Of a stretch of DNA of 17,500 nt, positions 16,606-17,500 are shown in pieces (within the stretch, counting starts at the first letter, position 1; each line of letters opens with the position of its first letter). Position numbers and translations under genes: made by a program. The notes below the pieces were generated by a model. The model was not told the origin of the DNA. It searched no databases and was given only the letters and a program-made list of their open reading frames with translations. Source of the DNA: Botryococcus braunii (lineage: Eukaryota > Chlorophyta > Trebouxiophyceae); NCBI GenBank assembly GCA_002005505.1, contig KV908622.1:130001-147500 (forward strand). The letters are read 5' to 3'.

Positions 16606-16858
16606 ATGGAGGAGGCCAAGCAAGAGGGCTCCCGCTGCTCCATCTACATCCTGGACCTTTCAGAACTGGCGCGGGAGAACGGCATCCCATATTGCCGGGA
16701 CTTCAAATTCGTAACCGAGCTTCACGAAAGCAAAATTTTGCCCAACCCGCACTCCGTTGGGATGCGCCTCCCCCCAAGCTGCGTCCTGAGGACGACTTGG
16801 TGTACCCGCACGCCTTCGGGACCCACCACGAGGCTCAGAGCGCGGGACCCTGGTAGGT
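16606..16858 (+). CDS. Candidate first or internal exon with an apparent frame break
   Basis: The ATG at 16606 follows an in-frame TAG (16597-16599), which could also be a splice acceptor. The frame reads EEAKQEGSRCSIYILDLSEL and on to NPHSVGMRLPP, with nearly every third position G or C, unlike the surroundings. After the C6 run at 16770-16775 the coding-like frame switches to KLRPEDDLVYPHAFGTHHEA, ending TAG at 16856-16858 or splicing at a nearby GT. One missing C would join the two frames. The original frame instead stays open to 16989 inside a tandem repeat and looks artificial there. No family recognised. It could be a decayed gene copy. Confidence 0.38.
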
Positions 16859-17080
16859 TCCTGTTCGCCTTTGTGTCCCCGCACGTTTTTGGGTCCCCCA
16901 GGAGCTCAGCGCATGCAAGCCTGCTAGGTCCCCTTCAGGCTGGGGTGCCCTGCACGACTTTGGGTCCCTCCAGGAGGCTCAGAGCGTGAGACCCTGGTAG
17001 GTACCCTTTATAATGGTGTCCCTGCACGCCTTCGGGTCCCTCCGGTCGTCTCAACGCTCAGAACCTGGGTGTCCTCAGGA
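16808..17080. repeat. Degenerate tandem repeat, about 72 bp, four copies
   Basis: GCACG(CC/TT/AC)TT(C/T)GGG begins units at 16808, 16881, 16952 and 17024 (spacings 73, 71, 72). Each unit carries a GGCTCAGAGCG-like block, and the first three carry a TGGTAGGT-like block. The first copy overlaps the end of the candidate exon at 16606-16858. Confidence 0.85.
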
Positions 17081-17500
17081 TTTCTGCTCCGAGAGGAGCG
17101 TTTGCTCCTGAGAAAACATCACTTTTGGTGAGGGGGGCACTGATTAGATGGATGGTTGATTGCATTGATGATTGAAGGCATGAACACTAGAAGAAGCACC
17201 TGAGCGACTTGACAAATGAATGGAGGAAGTGACGAACACATGAAACAAATGAACAAGAGAACAAACGTATGGATGCGTGATCAAAGCAACAAGCAAACAT
17301 ACAGATGATTAATGGAGGAGTTTAACGGACAAATGGATGCATGGACAAATGAAATATGACAGGGCTCTGCAGGGATCTCCATAAGGAGCACAAGGACGTG
17401 GTGCAATGCTCAATTCATCCTGAACACAATTCACATTGGTCCATATCACAAAAACACTTTGTACTGGAACCTGCTCCTCCTAGACCGGTCTTGTACCCAT
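17081..17500. other. No supported gene; ATG/GAA-rich degenerate sequence
   Basis: From about 17145 to 17360 the sequence is rich in loosely repeated GATGGAT, GAATGGA and AACAAATGAA-like words, as in an old decayed simple repeat. No open frame of interest; the rest is featureless to the window end. Confidence 0.4.

Overview
The window is eukaryotic nuclear DNA of middling GC content. It has GT/AG-bounded exon-like segments, long dinucleotide microsatellites and homopolymer tracts, and one large LTR retrotransposon. I see no bacterial operons, ribosome binding sites, rRNA, tRNA or CRISPR. The style (split genes with short exons, GT/CA/GA tracts, and a copia element primed by an internal fragment of initiator tRNA) fits an alga, perhaps a chlorophyte, but the species cannot be fixed from sequence alone.

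Left part (1 to about 7100): a possible terminal exon of one gene ends at 409. After about 1 kb without recognisable genes come pieces of at least one plus-strand split gene. The largest piece is an open frame at 2115-3098 encoding a multi-pass membrane protein with no recognised family. A preceding exon-like segment (1443-1584) encodes a 20-residue stretch half identical to part of that protein, which suggests a duplicated membrane module. Further exon-like segments lie near 3820-3884, 4207-4335, 4959-5100, 6488-6598 and 6778-6858. I cannot chain their splice phases into one model, so they are listed singly with modest confidence. Between them are a 26-bp minisatellite, a C16A11 tract and a C8G16 tract.

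Centre (7130-14268): a complete minus-strand Ty1/copia retrotransposon of 7139 bp. It has 691-bp LTRs that look identical, a 5-bp ATTCC target duplication, a polypurine tract, and a primer-binding site complementary to the anticodon arm of initiator tRNA-Met (half-tRNA priming). Three open frames run in series: a 90-codon leader ORF, a gag ORF, and a 1639-codon ORF holding the rest of Gag, protease, integrase, RT and RNase H. Each joins the next through an ATGA stop/start overlap. The leader ORF begins MAKKRTKQTARKTT, a near-exact copy of residues 2-11 of the histone H3 tail, including the K4 and K9 positions. This is the most striking feature of the window. Each LTR also carries an internal 143-bp duplication, and the unusually long integrase-RT spacer carries an 83-residue Cys-rich tandem duplication.

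Right part (14274-17500): mostly gene-poor sequence with (CA)n, poly-C and (CA)n(GA)n tracts. A GC-rich exon-like ORF starts at 16606 and runs into a degenerate tandem repeat of about 72 bp. At several places (2987-2990, 16770-16775 and the retroelement frame junctions) one missing base would explain a change of reading frame. Homopolymer sequencing error therefore has to be weighed against real decay or programmed recoding.
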